Notes: a model not told the origin generated them from the sequence alone. A stretch of DNA of 64,000 nt from Salegentibacter salinarum (GCF_900168115.1 NZ_FUZC01000002.1:186001-250000), one strand, 5' to 3'. Positions 6,872 through 16,211 are shown, counted from the first letter of the stretch. A program made the numbers and translations.

Positions 6872-7897
6872 TTATTTATCAGCAACCATCTGGTGCCAAT
6901 ACCGAGAATATTTAGGATTTCCCCATTTGCTATACTGGTTATGCTATTATCCTGAATATCGGGGATACTTCGTCGCCAAAAATGTAGTTTCCAGAAGCGG
7001 TTCCTGTACTAATATAATTTTTGGTGTGATTGTGTTTCCTCACCGCGTGTATCAGGGAAGCGATATTCTTCAGCCTCAGTTCTGCCTATTTCAACGGGAC
7101 CTGCAAAGTAACCCCCAAAAACCCTGGAACTTGGTTACCTATAGTCGGGACAAAAATTCCATAGATCTTACCTCTACCGGTAACTTCACCAATTTCAGTA
7201 TATAATTCATAATTAGAGCTGTTACCACCCTCTGTTCTCCCCACCGAATATAAATCCCCTAGATGTTAGAACCGCTGGATCCCTGAGAAGTAGAATTATA
7301 GAAGCCATATCTTTCCCCGTTACCATCACCGGTTACGTGATTTTTAATTCCGTATTTTATATGATTAGTTTTACTACGATTTCTTATTTCAATTCCGTCT
7401 GTATTTCTGGTTTCCGCGGAATTATTATTATCTATTTCCAGACCTTTTTTAATATCCTGGGAATCATCGGTATTTATGGCGATTTGAAGTTTTCTGATAA
7501 TCTCTTCAGTGCCAATACCGATATTTCCTTTTCTGAATATGTTATCTAAATATTGCCGGGGCTTTCGGTAGAATTCGGATCGTAGAAATTCGCAGCTTTA
7601 GCATCTGCAACTATAAACTTCCAGTTGTTTTCCTGATGATGCCAATAGTAAAATCCCTATGGAAGATTATTAAAATCTTCACTGAGAAAAATTAACATTC
7701 CGTGCTGTGCACTTACAGGATTTTGGGATGAAAATTTTTTCAGAGGGGGAATTAATATTCCGTCTATGTTCCTTGGACTGTCCTTATCTAACTCAACTAT
7801 ATCCAGCTGAGCTCCCGGTTCGGCAGTTCCAATTCCTACCTGGGAGAAAACTGTGGTTGCTAAAATTAAAAAAATAGAAAAGTATAATTTTTTTCAT
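6872..7897 (-). pseudogene. Decayed secreted fibre-like protein (QVGIGT type)
   Basis: No intact frame exists here, yet all three minus-strand frames carry pieces of one protein. It starts MKKIILFYFF (signal peptide), loses frame around a run of seven T, and continues TTVFSQVGIGTAEPGAQLDI, the typical start of secreted Bacteroidota proteins of this class. Further pieces are a GNIGIGTEEIIRKLQIAI segment, GERYGFYNSTSQGSSGSNI, a YFAGPVEIG segment, and the natural end KYSRYWHQMVADK with stop at 6872-6874. In-frame stops lie at 7657-7659 and 7259-7261, with at least three frame changes. Function of intact members is poorly known; surface or fibre-like structures are suspected. This copy is dead. 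Confidence 0.85.
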
Positions 7898-8012
7898 CCT
7901 ACTAAAAATACCGGTTAAGACTAAGGTGTTTTCTAGTTAGGGGTGCTTTGGATTTTTAAATATACTTTTTGAAAAGCTTTTTTAAGGAGTCTTCTGATAA
8001 TAAGGGATTTAC

Positions 8013-10022
8013 CTAGCCCTGCGTTTCTTTTATTTTATTCTGAAGCATTTTTATTTCGTCCCTGTGTTTTGCCGCCGCCATAAAGTCAAGATCTTTTGCA
8101 GCTTTTTCCATTGCCTTTCTTTTCTGCCGAATTCTTTTTTCCAGATCTGCTTTGCTCATATAGGCGACCTCGGCTTCTGCAGCTTTTGTAGTTAAAGGTT
8201 TTTCAGCATCATAAACATCCAGTTTTTCTTTAATAAGTGTGCTGTTCTCCAGTCGTTTAACCAGCGCGGTAGGACGAATGTTGTTTTCTTTGTTATAATT
8301 TATCTGCTTGTTTCTTCGATATTCGGTTTGATCCATGGTTTTTTGCATACTGTCGGTAATCTTATCGGCATACAATATCGCTTTTCCTTCAACATGACGC
8401 GCTGCTCGACCAATGGTTTGGGTTAGCGAACGGTTACTTCTTAAAAATCCTTCTTTATCCGCATCAATTACTGCTACTAGAGAGACCTCCGGAAGATCCA
8501 GACCTTCCCTTAACAGGTTTACCCCAATTAAAACATCAAACAATCCCCGGCGTAAATCCTGCATAATTTCTACACGTTCCAGGGTATCAACATCAGAGTG
8601 AATATAGCGGCACCTTATATTAATACGGGTGAGATATTTAGTAAGTTCTTCGGCCATTCTTTTAGTAAGCGTAGTAACCAGAGTTCTTTGATCTTTCTCA
8701 TTTCTGGTATGAATTTCTTCAATAAGATCGTCAATTTGGTTTAAGCTGGGTCGTACTTCGATTACCGGATCTAGAAGTCCGGTTGGTCTAATTACCTGTT
8801 CTACATAAACACCTTCAGATTTCTGTAATTCGTAATCGGCAGGAGTTGCACTCACATAAATCACCTGATTTTGCAAGGCTTCAAATTCTTCGAATTTTAA
8901 AGGGCGATTATCCATTGCGGCTGGCAATCTGAATCCATATTCTACCAAGGTTTCTTTCCTTGACCTATCTCCTCCATACATCGCGTGTACCTGCGGAATG
9001 GTTACATGGCTTTCGTCTACCACCATTAAAAAATCATCCGGAAAATAATCCAAAAGACAGAAAGGACGTGTACCGGGTTGCCTTCCGTCCAGATACCTGG
9101 AATAGTTCTCGATCCCCGAACAATAGCCCAATTCCCGTATCATTTCCAGATCAAAATTGGTGCGTTCATCCAGACGTTTTGCTTCCAGATGTTTACCTAT
9201 GTCCCTGAAGTAATCTACCTGTTTTACAAGATCGTCCTGGATGTGGTGGATCGCATTTTGCATCACATCAGGCGATGTCACGAACATATTGGCAGGGTAA
9301 ATATTCAGGCGTTCGTATTTTTCTATTATATCGTTGGTACCAGGATCAAAAGCTTCAATTTCTTCAATTTCATCTCCAAAAAAGTGAATTCTGAAAGCAT
9401 TATCGGCATAACTCGGGTAAACATCTACGGTGTCCCCTTTGATTCTGAAATTTCCGTGGGAGAATTCAGCTTCGGTACGGGAATACAAACTTTGAACTAG
9501 TTGATGTAAGAATTTGGTGCGGGAAATTTGCATATCCCTTTCAATAGAAACTACATTTTTACGAAACTCAACCGGGTTACCAATGCCATATAGGCAGGAA
9601 ACCGAAGCTACCACAATAACATCACGTCTTCCGCTTAAAAGGGAAGAAGTGGTACTGAGTCGTAACTTCTCAATTTCTTCATTGATAGAAAGATCTTTTT
9701 CAATATAAGTTCCCGAACTGGGGATAAATGCTTCCGGTTGATAATAATCGTAATAACTCACAAAATATTCCACGGCATTATTCGGAAAGAATTGTTTGAA
9801 TTCTGAATAAAGCTGAGCGGCGAGTGTTTTGTTATGTGCCAGGACCAGGGTGGGTTTTTGCACCTCCTGAATTACATTAGCTACGGAAAAAGTTTTACCC
9901 GAACCCGTTACCCCAAGCAGGGTCTGGTATTGATCGTTATTGTTTATTCCGGTTACCAGTTGTTCTATCGCTTTTGGCTGGTCACCGGTAGGCTTGTAAT
10001 CTGATTCTATCTGAAATTTCAT
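8013..10022 (-). CDS. uvrB: Excinuclease ABC subunit B
   Basis: A full-length 669-residue UvrB, the helicase-like damage-verifying subunit of nucleotide excision repair. Motifs in order: Walker A GVTGSGKTFSVANVI near residues 38-52; the beta-hairpin region YYDYYQPEAFIPSSGTY near 91-107 that clamps the DNA; the helicase motif MVVDESHVT; YVSATPADYE; the C-terminal helicase motif QTIGRAARH; and a UVR motif in the last 40 residues (RQKRKAMEKAAKDLDFMAAA) for contact with UvrA and UvrC. It stands alone, with no damage-response operator that I can recognise upstream. Confidence 0.98.
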   Translation of the reverse strand: MKFQIESDYKPTGDQPKAIEQLVTGINNNDQYQTLLGVTGSGKTFSVANVIQEVQKPTLVLAHNKTLAAQLYSEFKQFFPNNAVEYFVSYYDYYQPEAFIPSSGTYIEKDLSINEEIEKLRLSTTSSLLSGRRDVIVVASVSCLYGIGNPVEFRKNVVSIERDMQISRTKFLHQLVQSLYSRTEAEFSHGNFRIKGDTVDVYPSYADNAFRIHFFGDEIEEIEAFDPGTNDIIEKYERLNIYPANMFVTSPDVMQNAIHHIQDDLVKQVDYFRDIGKHLEAKRLDERTNFDLEMIRELGYCSGIENYSRYLDGRQPGTRPFCLLDYFPDDFLMVVDESHVTIPQVHAMYGGDRSRKETLVEYGFRLPAAMDNRPLKFEEFEALQNQVIYVSATPADYELQKSEGVYVEQVIRPTGLLDPVIEVRPSLNQIDDLIEEIHTRNEKDQRTLVTTLTKRMAEELTKYLTRINIRCRYIHSDVDTLERVEIMQDLRRGLFDVLIGVNLLREGLDLPEVSLVAVIDADKEGFLRSNRSLTQTIGRAARHVEGKAILYADKITDSMQKTMDQTEYRRNKQINYNKENNIRPTALVKRLENSTLIKEKLDVYDAEKPLTTKAAEAEVAYMSKADLEKRIRQKRKAMEKAAKDLDFMAAAKHRDEIKMLQNKIKETQG

Positions 10023-10157
10023 TCGTGTTCCTCGCTTATTATCACGAAACTAATCAATAATCCTGCCTATTCAAACTGATAAACTTTTCCTTAACGTTTT
10101 TATTGCGAAAGCTTTAGGAACCAAAACTGATATTGCTAAAATGTCATATTTTTTGAA

Positions 10158-10994
10158 CTACAAATCACGCTTTTTAAGTAAACGGTATGAAAGAAAAACA
10201 AAGATGGTAGTCCAGAAGATAACAATTAATAGCTGGTCCCAATGGATTCCATAATCTTTATCAAATTCAGATCCTAATTGGGTGGCGGCGGTTTGCACGG
10301 CAGATAACCTTGAGAACGGTTCTTTAATGAGATTGCTCATAGATTCCAGCGGAAAAAATCGTGCGATATTATCGGCAATTTCGGAATCCCTAAAAATCTG
10401 CCATTTTAAAACTCCATACACAATGCTTTCTAAAATCCACCAGATAAATAGAAAACCAAGTGCAAAGGCCGATCGTTTTATGAGAATTCCCAGGAACATA
10501 CAAAAGGCAAAAAAGCCGGTAAGTTTCACGAAATAGGCGATCATATATTCCATATCTGAAAAGATGATGGAAGCTTCTGTAAAATCTGAGAATGAAAGTC
10601 CTAAAATCAACGAAACGATGAATAGAAATAAGGTCGAAATTAAAGAAAACACCGTGACAGTTAAGAATTTTGAAGCGATGAACTCCTTTTTGCTCAGGCC
10701 GTCTATCAGGTTTTGTTTTAGGGTACGGTTACTATATTCATTAGACATCATCGAGACGATTACGATGGCCAGGAATAGTTTTAACAAAGCCGCGATATAG
10801 GAATTAAAATGCCAGATATATGGGAAATTAAAAATCCCCTGATCGGCAACGCGAAAGTTTATCGACCCTAAATTGAATTCAATAGAAGCAATTAAAGCGA
10901 TGAAAGTTATTAAAATGAAATAGGTGAAAACCAGTATTTTTGCCGAACGGCTATAGCGTAATTTATGATATTCTATCTCTAAAAGTCGTAACAT
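10158..10994 (-). CDS. ABC-2 type transporter permease
   Basis: A 278-residue integral membrane protein with about six predicted membrane segments: the first near residues 20-41, a cytoplasmic SNEYSNRTLKQNLIDGLSK segment near 85-104 that is typical of ABC-2 permeases, then segments near 112-132, 150-172, 178-195 and the last before the basic end RLLKKRDL. It overlaps the upstream ATPase gene by one base. Together they would form an exporter with two ATPases and two permeases. The substrate cannot be read from the sequence; Bacteroidota often carry such pairs without known cargo. Confidence 0.88.
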   Translation of the reverse strand: MLRLLEIEYHKLRYSRSAKILVFTYFILITFIALIASIEFNLGSINFRVADQGIFNFPYIWHFNSYIAALLKLFLAIVIVSMMSNEYSNRTLKQNLIDGLSKKEFIASKFLTVTVFSLISTLFLFIVSLILGLSFSDFTEASIIFSDMEYMIAYFVKLTGFFAFCMFLGILIKRSAFALGFLFIWWILESIVYGVLKWQIFRDSEIADNIARFFPLESMSNLIKEPFSRLSAVQTAATQLGSEFDKDYGIHWDQLLIVIFWTTIFVFLSYRLLKKRDL

Positions 10995-11899
10995 TATACA
11001 GCAGTAGTTTGATTGGTTAATTGAAGGAATTGCTCTTCCAGGCTTTCTTTGCGTTTTACCAGGTAGGAAAGCGAAAGTCCTTTTTCAAACAAATATTCGT
11101 TAATAGTTTCAGCATCCATTGGCTCTTTAAGAATAGCCGTGACAATATTTTCTTTTTCCGAAACATTTTCTATACCGGGATGGGCAATAAGTAATTCCTG
11201 GAGCAATTGCATATTTTTTGCCTGCAGTTCAAAGAAGCCGTGGCTGGCATTTATAGCATCTACAGGCCCGCTGTAAAGTTTCTTCCCATTTCTTATAATA
11301 ACGACATGAGAGCAAACTTTTTCAACTTCATCTAGTAAATGTGAAGCGAGTAAAATGGTAGTTCCACCGGCAGCGATTTTCCTGATGATCTCCCGAATTT
11401 GATGAATTCCCTGCGGATCCAGTCCGTTTGTTGGTTCATCCAAAATCAAAATCTTCGGATCGTTAAGTAGGGCAGAGGCAATGGCCAGGCGTTGTTTCAT
11501 CCCTAAGGAAAAAGTCCGGAATTTACTGTCTTTTCTATCCAGCAATCCAACAATTTCCAGTTTTTCGTTAATTTTATCCTTGGGAACATCTTTGATTTTA
11601 CATACCAAAGCCAAATTTTGTGCGGCCGTCATATATGGGTAAAAATTAGGATGTTCTATAATGGCCCCTACTTTTTTCAGGGCGTCGTGCGTATCGGTAT
11701 TTCCGCTAAACCAGGCGAACTCGCCAGAGGTTTTATTAACTACATTCAGCACCATCCCGAGCGTAGTAGATTTACCACTTCCGTTAGGGCCTAAAATACC
11801 GTATACGTTGCCTTTTTCTATGGTAAAAGACAGGTTGTCTACCGCGGTTAGCGAGCCATATTTTTTAGTGAGGTCTTTAAGACTTAGAATTGTTTCCAA
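10994..11899 (-). CDS. ABC transporter ATP-binding protein (ABC-2 exporter)
   Basis: A 301-residue ATPase with Walker A GPNGSGKST near residue 38, a Q-loop region, the signature FSLGMKQRL (LSGGQ variant usual in this subfamily), Walker B ILILDEPTNGLDP and the switch His in LLASHLLDEVEK. About 80 residues follow the nucleotide-binding domain, as in CcmA/BcrA-like ATPases. It partners the downstream permease, whose start overlaps its stop. A drug, lipid or glycan exporter is possible; nothing in the sequence decides this. Confidence 0.93.
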   Translation of the reverse strand: METILSLKDLTKKYGSLTAVDNLSFTIEKGNVYGILGPNGSGKSTTLGMVLNVVNKTSGEFAWFSGNTDTHDALKKVGAIIEHPNFYPYMTAAQNLALVCKIKDVPKDKINEKLEIVGLLDRKDSKFRTFSLGMKQRLAIASALLNDPKILILDEPTNGLDPQGIHQIREIIRKIAAGGTTILLASHLLDEVEKVCSHVVIIRNGKKLYSGPVDAINASHGFFELQAKNMQLLQELLIAHPGIENVSEKENIVTAILKEPMDAETINEYLFEKGLSLSYLVKRKESLEEQFLQLTNQTTAV

Positions 11900-11993
11900 A
11901 ATTGAAGAAAAGTTTAAAGTATGACGACGAAGTTATGAAATTGTTACAGATTCCGCTCTAGAAAGCTTATTTTTGATAAAAAGCAAACACAAT

Positions 11994-13064
11994 ATGGAAG
12001 AAAAGCTGATGTCTAAGAAGAAACCTTCATTTGCCGTAAATGAAAGGTTAAACCGATATCTGGCCAAGCATAATCGAAATACTAAAATTCCGGTTTTTTA
12101 TGATGATTTATTGCGCTTTTCCGGATCGGTGGTGGTTTACGATCAGCACGAAGAAGACACGTTTTGGGTACGGTGTTATTATCCCGATTTTGAACGGGAA
12201 GAAATTGATAACAGCCTAAAACAGGTGTATACCATAATGCATTCTGACGGAAGCGACGACTCGCTAGAATTTTTAAATGTAGATGCTATTGATTATTGCA
12301 CTTTTGGGAATTCGAAACCTTTCCGCATAAAAGTGCGAAATATTCTGAATGATAGTTTTACCTATTTCTATGTGAAAAAAGCCGATGCTTCCCGAATCTA
12401 CGGCCTCGAATTTGAACATTTGCTTTCTCCACATCGAATAAATTTCCTGGTTTATAAAGACACTTTAATTGAAGAGCATATTGCGGGGATTCCTGGCGAC
12501 GTTTTTATTGAAGATCATTTGCCAAGCTGTGATAACCGGGCACAAACTCAAATCGCCAAGCAATTTGTGAAATTCAATGAGCGCTGTACGGTAAGATTGT
12601 TGGGAGATATGCGTTCTTATAATTACGTGGTAATCCCTACCCACGACTTTGATCACGTTGAATATCAAATAAGAGCAATAGATTTTGACCAGCAGTGTTT
12701 TGAAGGGAATTTAAAAGTTTATCGTCCGCAGTTTTTTAAAGAGAATTTAAAAATGGTGGAGTTGGTGCAGGACAAACTTCAGGAATCTTCAATAGAACAA
12801 TATAGAAAAGAAGAACGTTCCCTTCTTGCCAAAAGGATTATTAATACACGGCCGCGTTATAAAGAATTGTTGCGTTGCATGATAAACGATCACGTTTCTA
12901 CCCAGGCCAATGTAAAAACCCTAAGAAGCGATCTTTATAAATATACCAAGGATATAAAATTTAAGCGTGCCAGTACAATGGGCCAGATTTTAAGAACTGC
13001 GCTAGATTTTGTACGCCGAAATTATGAAGATGTGAATATGAAACGTTTGCTGGAGAGTTCTTAA
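11994..13064 (+). CDS. Conserved-type protein of unknown function with a faint kinase-like signature
   Basis: I do not recognise this 356-residue protein as a named family. The ATG at 11994 is the first in frame (a second at 12009 gives MSKKKPSF). It is soluble and charged, without signal peptide or membrane segment. Residues 205-232 read as Gly-Asp-x4-Asn (LLGDMRSYN, D205 and N210), a beta-hairpin length spacer, then AIDFDQ (D230, D232). That order and spacing resemble the catalytic and metal-binding loops of HipA/APH-like phosphotransferases. Upstream, FLVYKDTLIEEHIAGIPGD could hold a nucleotide-binding Lys. The resemblance is by eye only, and the C-terminal 90 residues are helical and basic. 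It is monocistronic, divergent from the ABC genes. Confidence 0.75.
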   Translation: MEEKLMSKKKPSFAVNERLNRYLAKHNRNTKIPVFYDDLLRFSGSVVVYDQHEEDTFWVRCYYPDFEREEIDNSLKQVYTIMHSDGSDDSLEFLNVDAIDYCTFGNSKPFRIKVRNILNDSFTYFYVKKADASRIYGLEFEHLLSPHRINFLVYKDTLIEEHIAGIPGDVFIEDHLPSCDNRAQTQIAKQFVKFNERCTVRLLGDMRSYNYVVIPTHDFDHVEYQIRAIDFDQQCFEGNLKVYRPQFFKENLKMVELVQDKLQESSIEQYRKEERSLLAKRIINTRPRYKELLRCMINDHVSTQANVKTLRSDLYKYTKDIKFKRASTMGQILRTALDFVRRNYEDVNMKRLLESS

Positions 13065-13097
13065 AAGAATAAAAAGTTTGTCTGAATAGTATAATTT

Positions 13098-13155
13098 CGT
13101 CAAGCTGAACATATGATTATCCAGATCTTTGATCCTTAAATAAATTCAGGATGAC
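13098..13155. repeat. Palindromic intergenic repeat (GTCATCCTGAAC family), copy 3
   Basis: A short, diverged copy: CGTCAAGCTGAAC at the left and AAATTCAGGATGACT at the right, in the gap between two convergent genes, 33 bp behind the kinase-like gene's stop codon. Confidence 0.6.
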
Positions 13156-13217
13156 TAGATTAAGAATTTTTTCAGAAAGCCTTTAGTTGTAAAAATTTTT
13201 AATGTCAGGAATAAAAA

Positions 13218-13251
13218 AGACCTCACAGGTTTTCAAAAACCTATGAGGTCT
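13218..13251. terminator. Bidirectional terminator-like hairpin (AACCTCACAGGTTTT family)
   Basis: AGACCTCACAGGTTTT and AAACCTATGAGGTCT form a long stem with one mismatch, flanked by A/T runs on both sides. It lies between convergent genes ending at 13064 and 13316, where a two-way terminator is expected. A near-identical hairpin occurs at 28473-28505 and a related one at 36038-36063. Confidence 0.75.
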
Positions 13252-13315
13252 GGTATTTCTCTAAACCCACAAATAATATTAGTGTATTCGTGGCTACTAT
13301 TTTTATATATTCTAT

Positions 13316-14374
13316 CTAACTCTTTTCCTCTTTATTAAAATAAACCAGGTAATAATACATTTGTTTTTCTTCGTCCCAGCCTTTTTCCACAAACTTATCG
13401 GCCGATTCTGCGTTTACAAAATCCATTTTAATTTGAATATGGGTATCCAGGTTAATAACACTTTTGATCTTTTTCCGCGCATCGGTAACCGCTTTATTAG
13501 CGATAGGAAAATTAGTTAGATCTTCAATTTTGTATTTTGGAGCTTTTTCGGTTTTGTAATGCTGAAATTCTGGTAATAATTCAGGATTGTCTATTACCGA
13601 ATTCAGGAAATTACTTTCCTCAAAATCGTCATTTTTAGCGAAGTAATCCATACTTCGATTCATAAACATTACCTCTTCTTTTTTGTCTTCTGCAGGTAAA
13701 ACAACGTCTTTAGCAAAGTTCTTACAGAAGTTCAGGTAACTTTTGGTGTTGTAATTCTCATCACGCATTACATCCACACCCAAAAAGTTCTCAAGCCAGT
13801 ATTTGGTATCGTATTTATTAGAGTCTACCGAAAGGATTTTATAACCTTCCTCACGATTTTTATTGAAAATCAGTGCGCCTTTATCCAGTTTATTGAGATT
13901 AATTCCCTGCTGAACGATCATTTCTAAAATACTGCCATTTTCTTCAAACTGAAGAAAATCGTGCTTTAACTCAGATTTAAAAATCCCAATTCCGGAAACC
14001 TTTTCATTATCCATTTGAAGATTTTCGAAATATACAACATAAACTTCCCCGCTTTTGATGTGAGGATGCGAAGATTGTTCAAATAATAAAGTGGTGATCT
14101 TTTTGGAAGCCTCGTGAATGTTGGCTGGATCGTCAAAAACTGCATTCGCTAAATTGTATAATTCGTTGAATTCAAGATCGGTTTCGTGAGAAAAATTGAA
14201 GTAATTCTCTTCCTTTTCCCTAAAAGGTTTCAGAAAATATTCCTTTATCAAAGGAGTGATCTCATCGTTTAACTGATAAGGAGCCGCCGAGAGGAAAATA
14301 TTCTCATTTCGACTTTTGTTCCCAACCCTGTGAATAGAAAGGGACTCAATTTGCGCATTAAAAAGGTTGATCAT
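13316..14374 (-). CDS. Nucleoid-associated protein, NdpA/YejK family
   Basis: A 352-residue protein with the layout of the NdpA family: an N-terminal MINLFNAQIESLSIHRVG, a central segment HPHIKSGEVYVVYFENLQM followed by GIGIFKSELKHDFLQF, and FNKNREEGYKILSVD, all typical of the family in Bacteroidota. Enterobacterial YejK associates with the nucleoid and interacts with topoisomerases; whether this holds here is unknown. There is no signal peptide or membrane segment. It is probably monocistronic, with a repeat-filled gap on its upstream side. Confidence 0.85.
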   Translation of the reverse strand: MINLFNAQIESLSIHRVGNKSRNENIFLSAAPYQLNDEITPLIKEYFLKPFREKEENYFNFSHETDLEFNELYNLANAVFDDPANIHEASKKITTLLFEQSSHPHIKSGEVYVVYFENLQMDNEKVSGIGIFKSELKHDFLQFEENGSILEMIVQQGINLNKLDKGALIFNKNREEGYKILSVDSNKYDTKYWLENFLGVDVMRDENYNTKSYLNFCKNFAKDVVLPAEDKKEEVMFMNRSMDYFAKNDDFEESNFLNSVIDNPELLPEFQHYKTEKAPKYKIEDLTNFPIANKAVTDARKKIKSVINLDTHIQIKMDFVNAESADKFVEKGWDEEKQMYYYLVYFNKEEKS

Positions 14375-14478
14375 GTATGTTATATTTTGTTATTTCCGTC
14401 CCGATAAATATCGGGATAAACTGCGACGGAAACCTTATTTTAATTTATGAAGCAAAGAATTCTAAATTCCATCAAGTT

Positions 14479-14556
14479 AGAAGCTGAGACACGTTCAGCT
14501 TAACGTGAGCTTTCAGAAGCACTGTTAGTTTAGACTCCGAAAAAAGTTCAGGATGA
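14479..14556. repeat. Palindromic intergenic repeat (GTCATCCTGAAC family), copy 4
   Basis: Contains AAGCTGAGACACGTTCAGCTT, a 21-base hairpin region with arms AAGCTGA/TCAGCTT, and ends TTCAGGATGAT. It occupies the gap between the NdpA-like gene and the stop codon of the PRiA4_ORF3-like gene. Confidence 0.6.
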
Positions 14557-14567
14557 TTCCTTTCCAA

Positions 14568-15077
14568 TCAATTCCAATTTTCGTCAAAAGAAAGATCGTC
14601 GTAATCGTTGGTATTGAAACCCTGATCAAACATATCGCCACCACCTGCATCTTCATCATCTTCTCCAACAAAATCTTTGTCCGGTGCTTCATCTGGAAGT
14701 TGACCGTGCACAAACATTAGGTTTGGATAATCCCTTCCGGCTTCAACTTCGCCTACTTGAGCAAGTTCAATTAAGAAAGTCCACATTTTCAGGAAGTCGT
14801 AAATATAGATTACTTTTCTATTTTCTTCATCTAAAATAGACTCAAGGCTGGTTTCGTTCATTAAACGAACTTCACCACCCATATCAAACTGAGAAAATTC
14901 TTCACCTTGCTGCCAGTCATCATCGCTTAAATAGAAAGAGGCCATCTCAGTTCCATCAAATCCAAAAGACTGTAAAATGGTATTGTGTAGGTCTTCCAGG
15001 GTGTCTTCCTGCAGTATTTCTATGTCCCTAAACACGTCTTCCTCAGCATCAAGAATTACTCTAAATCGGTAAACCAT
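14568..15077 (-). CDS. IS1096-passenger TnpR-like / plasmid pRiA4b ORF-3-like protein
   Basis: A 169-residue acidic protein. The N-terminal half (VYRFRVILDAEEDVFRDIEI, then DTLEDLHNTILQSFGFDG, SFYLSDDDWQQGEEF) matches the PRiA4_ORF3-like fold, whose role is unknown; the name comes from an IS1096 passenger gene, but no transposon is nearby. The C-terminal 45 residues are a run of Asp, Glu, Gly and Asn (EDDEDAGGGDMFDQ), probably disordered. It lies 24 bp upstream of the cox15 stop codon on the same strand, so it is downstream-coupled to neither clearly. I infer a core-genome gene, not a mobile one. Confidence 0.82.
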   Translation of the reverse strand: MVYRFRVILDAEEDVFRDIEILQEDTLEDLHNTILQSFGFDGTEMASFYLSDDDWQQGEEFSQFDMGGEVRLMNETSLESILDEENRKVIYIYDFLKMWTFLIELAQVGEVEAGRDYPNLMFVHGQLPDEAPDKDFVGEDDEDAGGGDMFDQGFNTNDYDDLSFDENWN

Positions 15078-15101
15078 AATATCAAATTTTAAGGAGCAAA
15101 G

Positions 15102-16127
15102 TTACAAAGTTTTCAACTTTCTGCCCGCTGCAAAGCATTCCAATAATAAATAAAACTGAAACCCAAACAATACTGAGGCAATTACCAAATGAAACGGTTG
15201 GGAAAGAAACGGAAAATCAAAATTATACATCGCAATTCCGGTAGCAATTTCCAGTAATAGGAACAACATAACCCAATTTATTTTTCCGAATTGAAGCTGA
15301 AGTTTTCGGTTTTTCCACCAGAGTACAGCGTTAACCAGGAAAACTAGAATAGAAAAACTGCGGTGTACATAGAAGTTAAGATTGGGATTGGCCAGCCATA
15401 ATTCCTTTGCATCGTATCCAAGCATTTTCACCTGCTCGTCAACAAGTTGTCTAACCTGGGTTCCTAAAACCACCTGGATAAGTGTTAATCCCACCGCGAG
15501 AATCATTAAGTTTCTAAAAGTTCTATTTGGAACTTTATTTTTGACTTTTTCCTCGGCGATAAATAATAAATAGAGCAAAAGCGCTACAATTACCAGCGCC
15601 ATAACCATATGAATGGTGATTCTTACAGGCGATAAAACCGAATAAACCACGGTTGCACCAAGCCACGCCTGGAATCCCATAAGAAAAACGCTAAGCCAGG
15701 AAAGAATAGTGATACGTTTTCTTTTTTTCCATTTTTTGAACGAGAGAAACGCCATAATTAGTACTGCAAAACCGGCTAAAGCTCCGGCCAGCCTGTTTAT
15801 ATATTCAACCCAGGTATGCGTTGGATTAAAAATAGCGTAATCGTGTTTTATATAAGTGTCCCAGTTTTCTTCAGAATAGTTTTCTTTGGAAGTAAAATCG
15901 GTTGCGGCCACCTTTAAAGTTTCATCCACGATAATTACCTGACCTTTTTCATACTCGCGATTGGCTTGAAATTCCAATTCTGAAACTTCTGTGGGAGGAA
16001 TATAATAGCCGAAACATTTTGGCCAGTCTGGGCAACCCATCCCGGAGCCCGTCATTCTTACCACTGCACCGGCAACAATTACGAGGTACACCAGGATCAG
16101 AGATATTTTAACCGATTTTCTATACAT
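15102..16127 (-). CDS. ctaA: Heme A synthase, COX15/CtaA family
   Basis: A 341-residue membrane protein with about eight membrane segments. Near the N-terminus RMTGSGMGCPDWPKCFGYY holds the Cys pair and the conserved glycine-rich turn. Candidate heme-ligand His residues lie in THTWVEYINRLAGAL, ITIHMVMALV, YVHRSFSILVF and PFHLVIASVLF, one per helix in the two four-helix halves. It converts heme O to heme A for aa3-type cytochrome oxidases. The oxidase genes and ctaB are not in the window. The insertion of about 65 residues after the first helix (residues 45-110) is of the length usual for the long Bacteroidota form. Confidence 0.94.
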   Translation of the reverse strand: MYRKSVKISLILVYLVIVAGAVVRMTGSGMGCPDWPKCFGYYIPPTEVSELEFQANREYEKGQVIIVDETLKVAATDFTSKENYSEENWDTYIKHDYAIFNPTHTWVEYINRLAGALAGFAVLIMAFLSFKKWKKRKRITILSWLSVFLMGFQAWLGATVVYSVLSPVRITIHMVMALVIVALLLYLLFIAEEKVKNKVPNRTFRNLMILAVGLTLIQVVLGTQVRQLVDEQVKMLGYDAKELWLANPNLNFYVHRSFSILVFLVNAVLWWKNRKLQLQFGKINWVMLFLLLEIATGIAMYNFDFPFLSQPFHLVIASVLFGFQFYLLLECFAAGRKLKTL

Positions 16128-16148
16128 TTTTATTCAAGCTTTATTTTC

Positions 16149-16211
16149 TACTGCACACTGCCAACTGCTTACTAAACTCACTGCCTACTGCGAATGATCA
16201 CTGCCCACTGA
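16149..16211. repeat. ACTGCC-type short tandem repeats overlapping the end of cca
   Basis: Seven imperfect units of the form ACTGC(C/A)(A/T/C) occur in about 60 bp (CTGCACACTGCCAACTGC, then ACTCACTGCCTACTGC and ATCACTGCCCACTG). The right part lies inside the last codons of cca and supplies its C-terminal VGSDHSQ. This looks like a spreading intergenic repeat that has moved the stop codon of the gene. Confidence 0.6.

Noticed and set aside
6927-7549. Plus-strand ORFs in the gap before uvrB.
   Set aside because: Minus-strand translation gives recognisable pieces of a QVGIGT-type protein, so these are shadows of a pseudogene.
14568-15077. A transposon, because the protein resembles an IS1096 passenger.
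   Set aside because: No transposase, inverted repeats or target duplication are nearby; the family name is historical.
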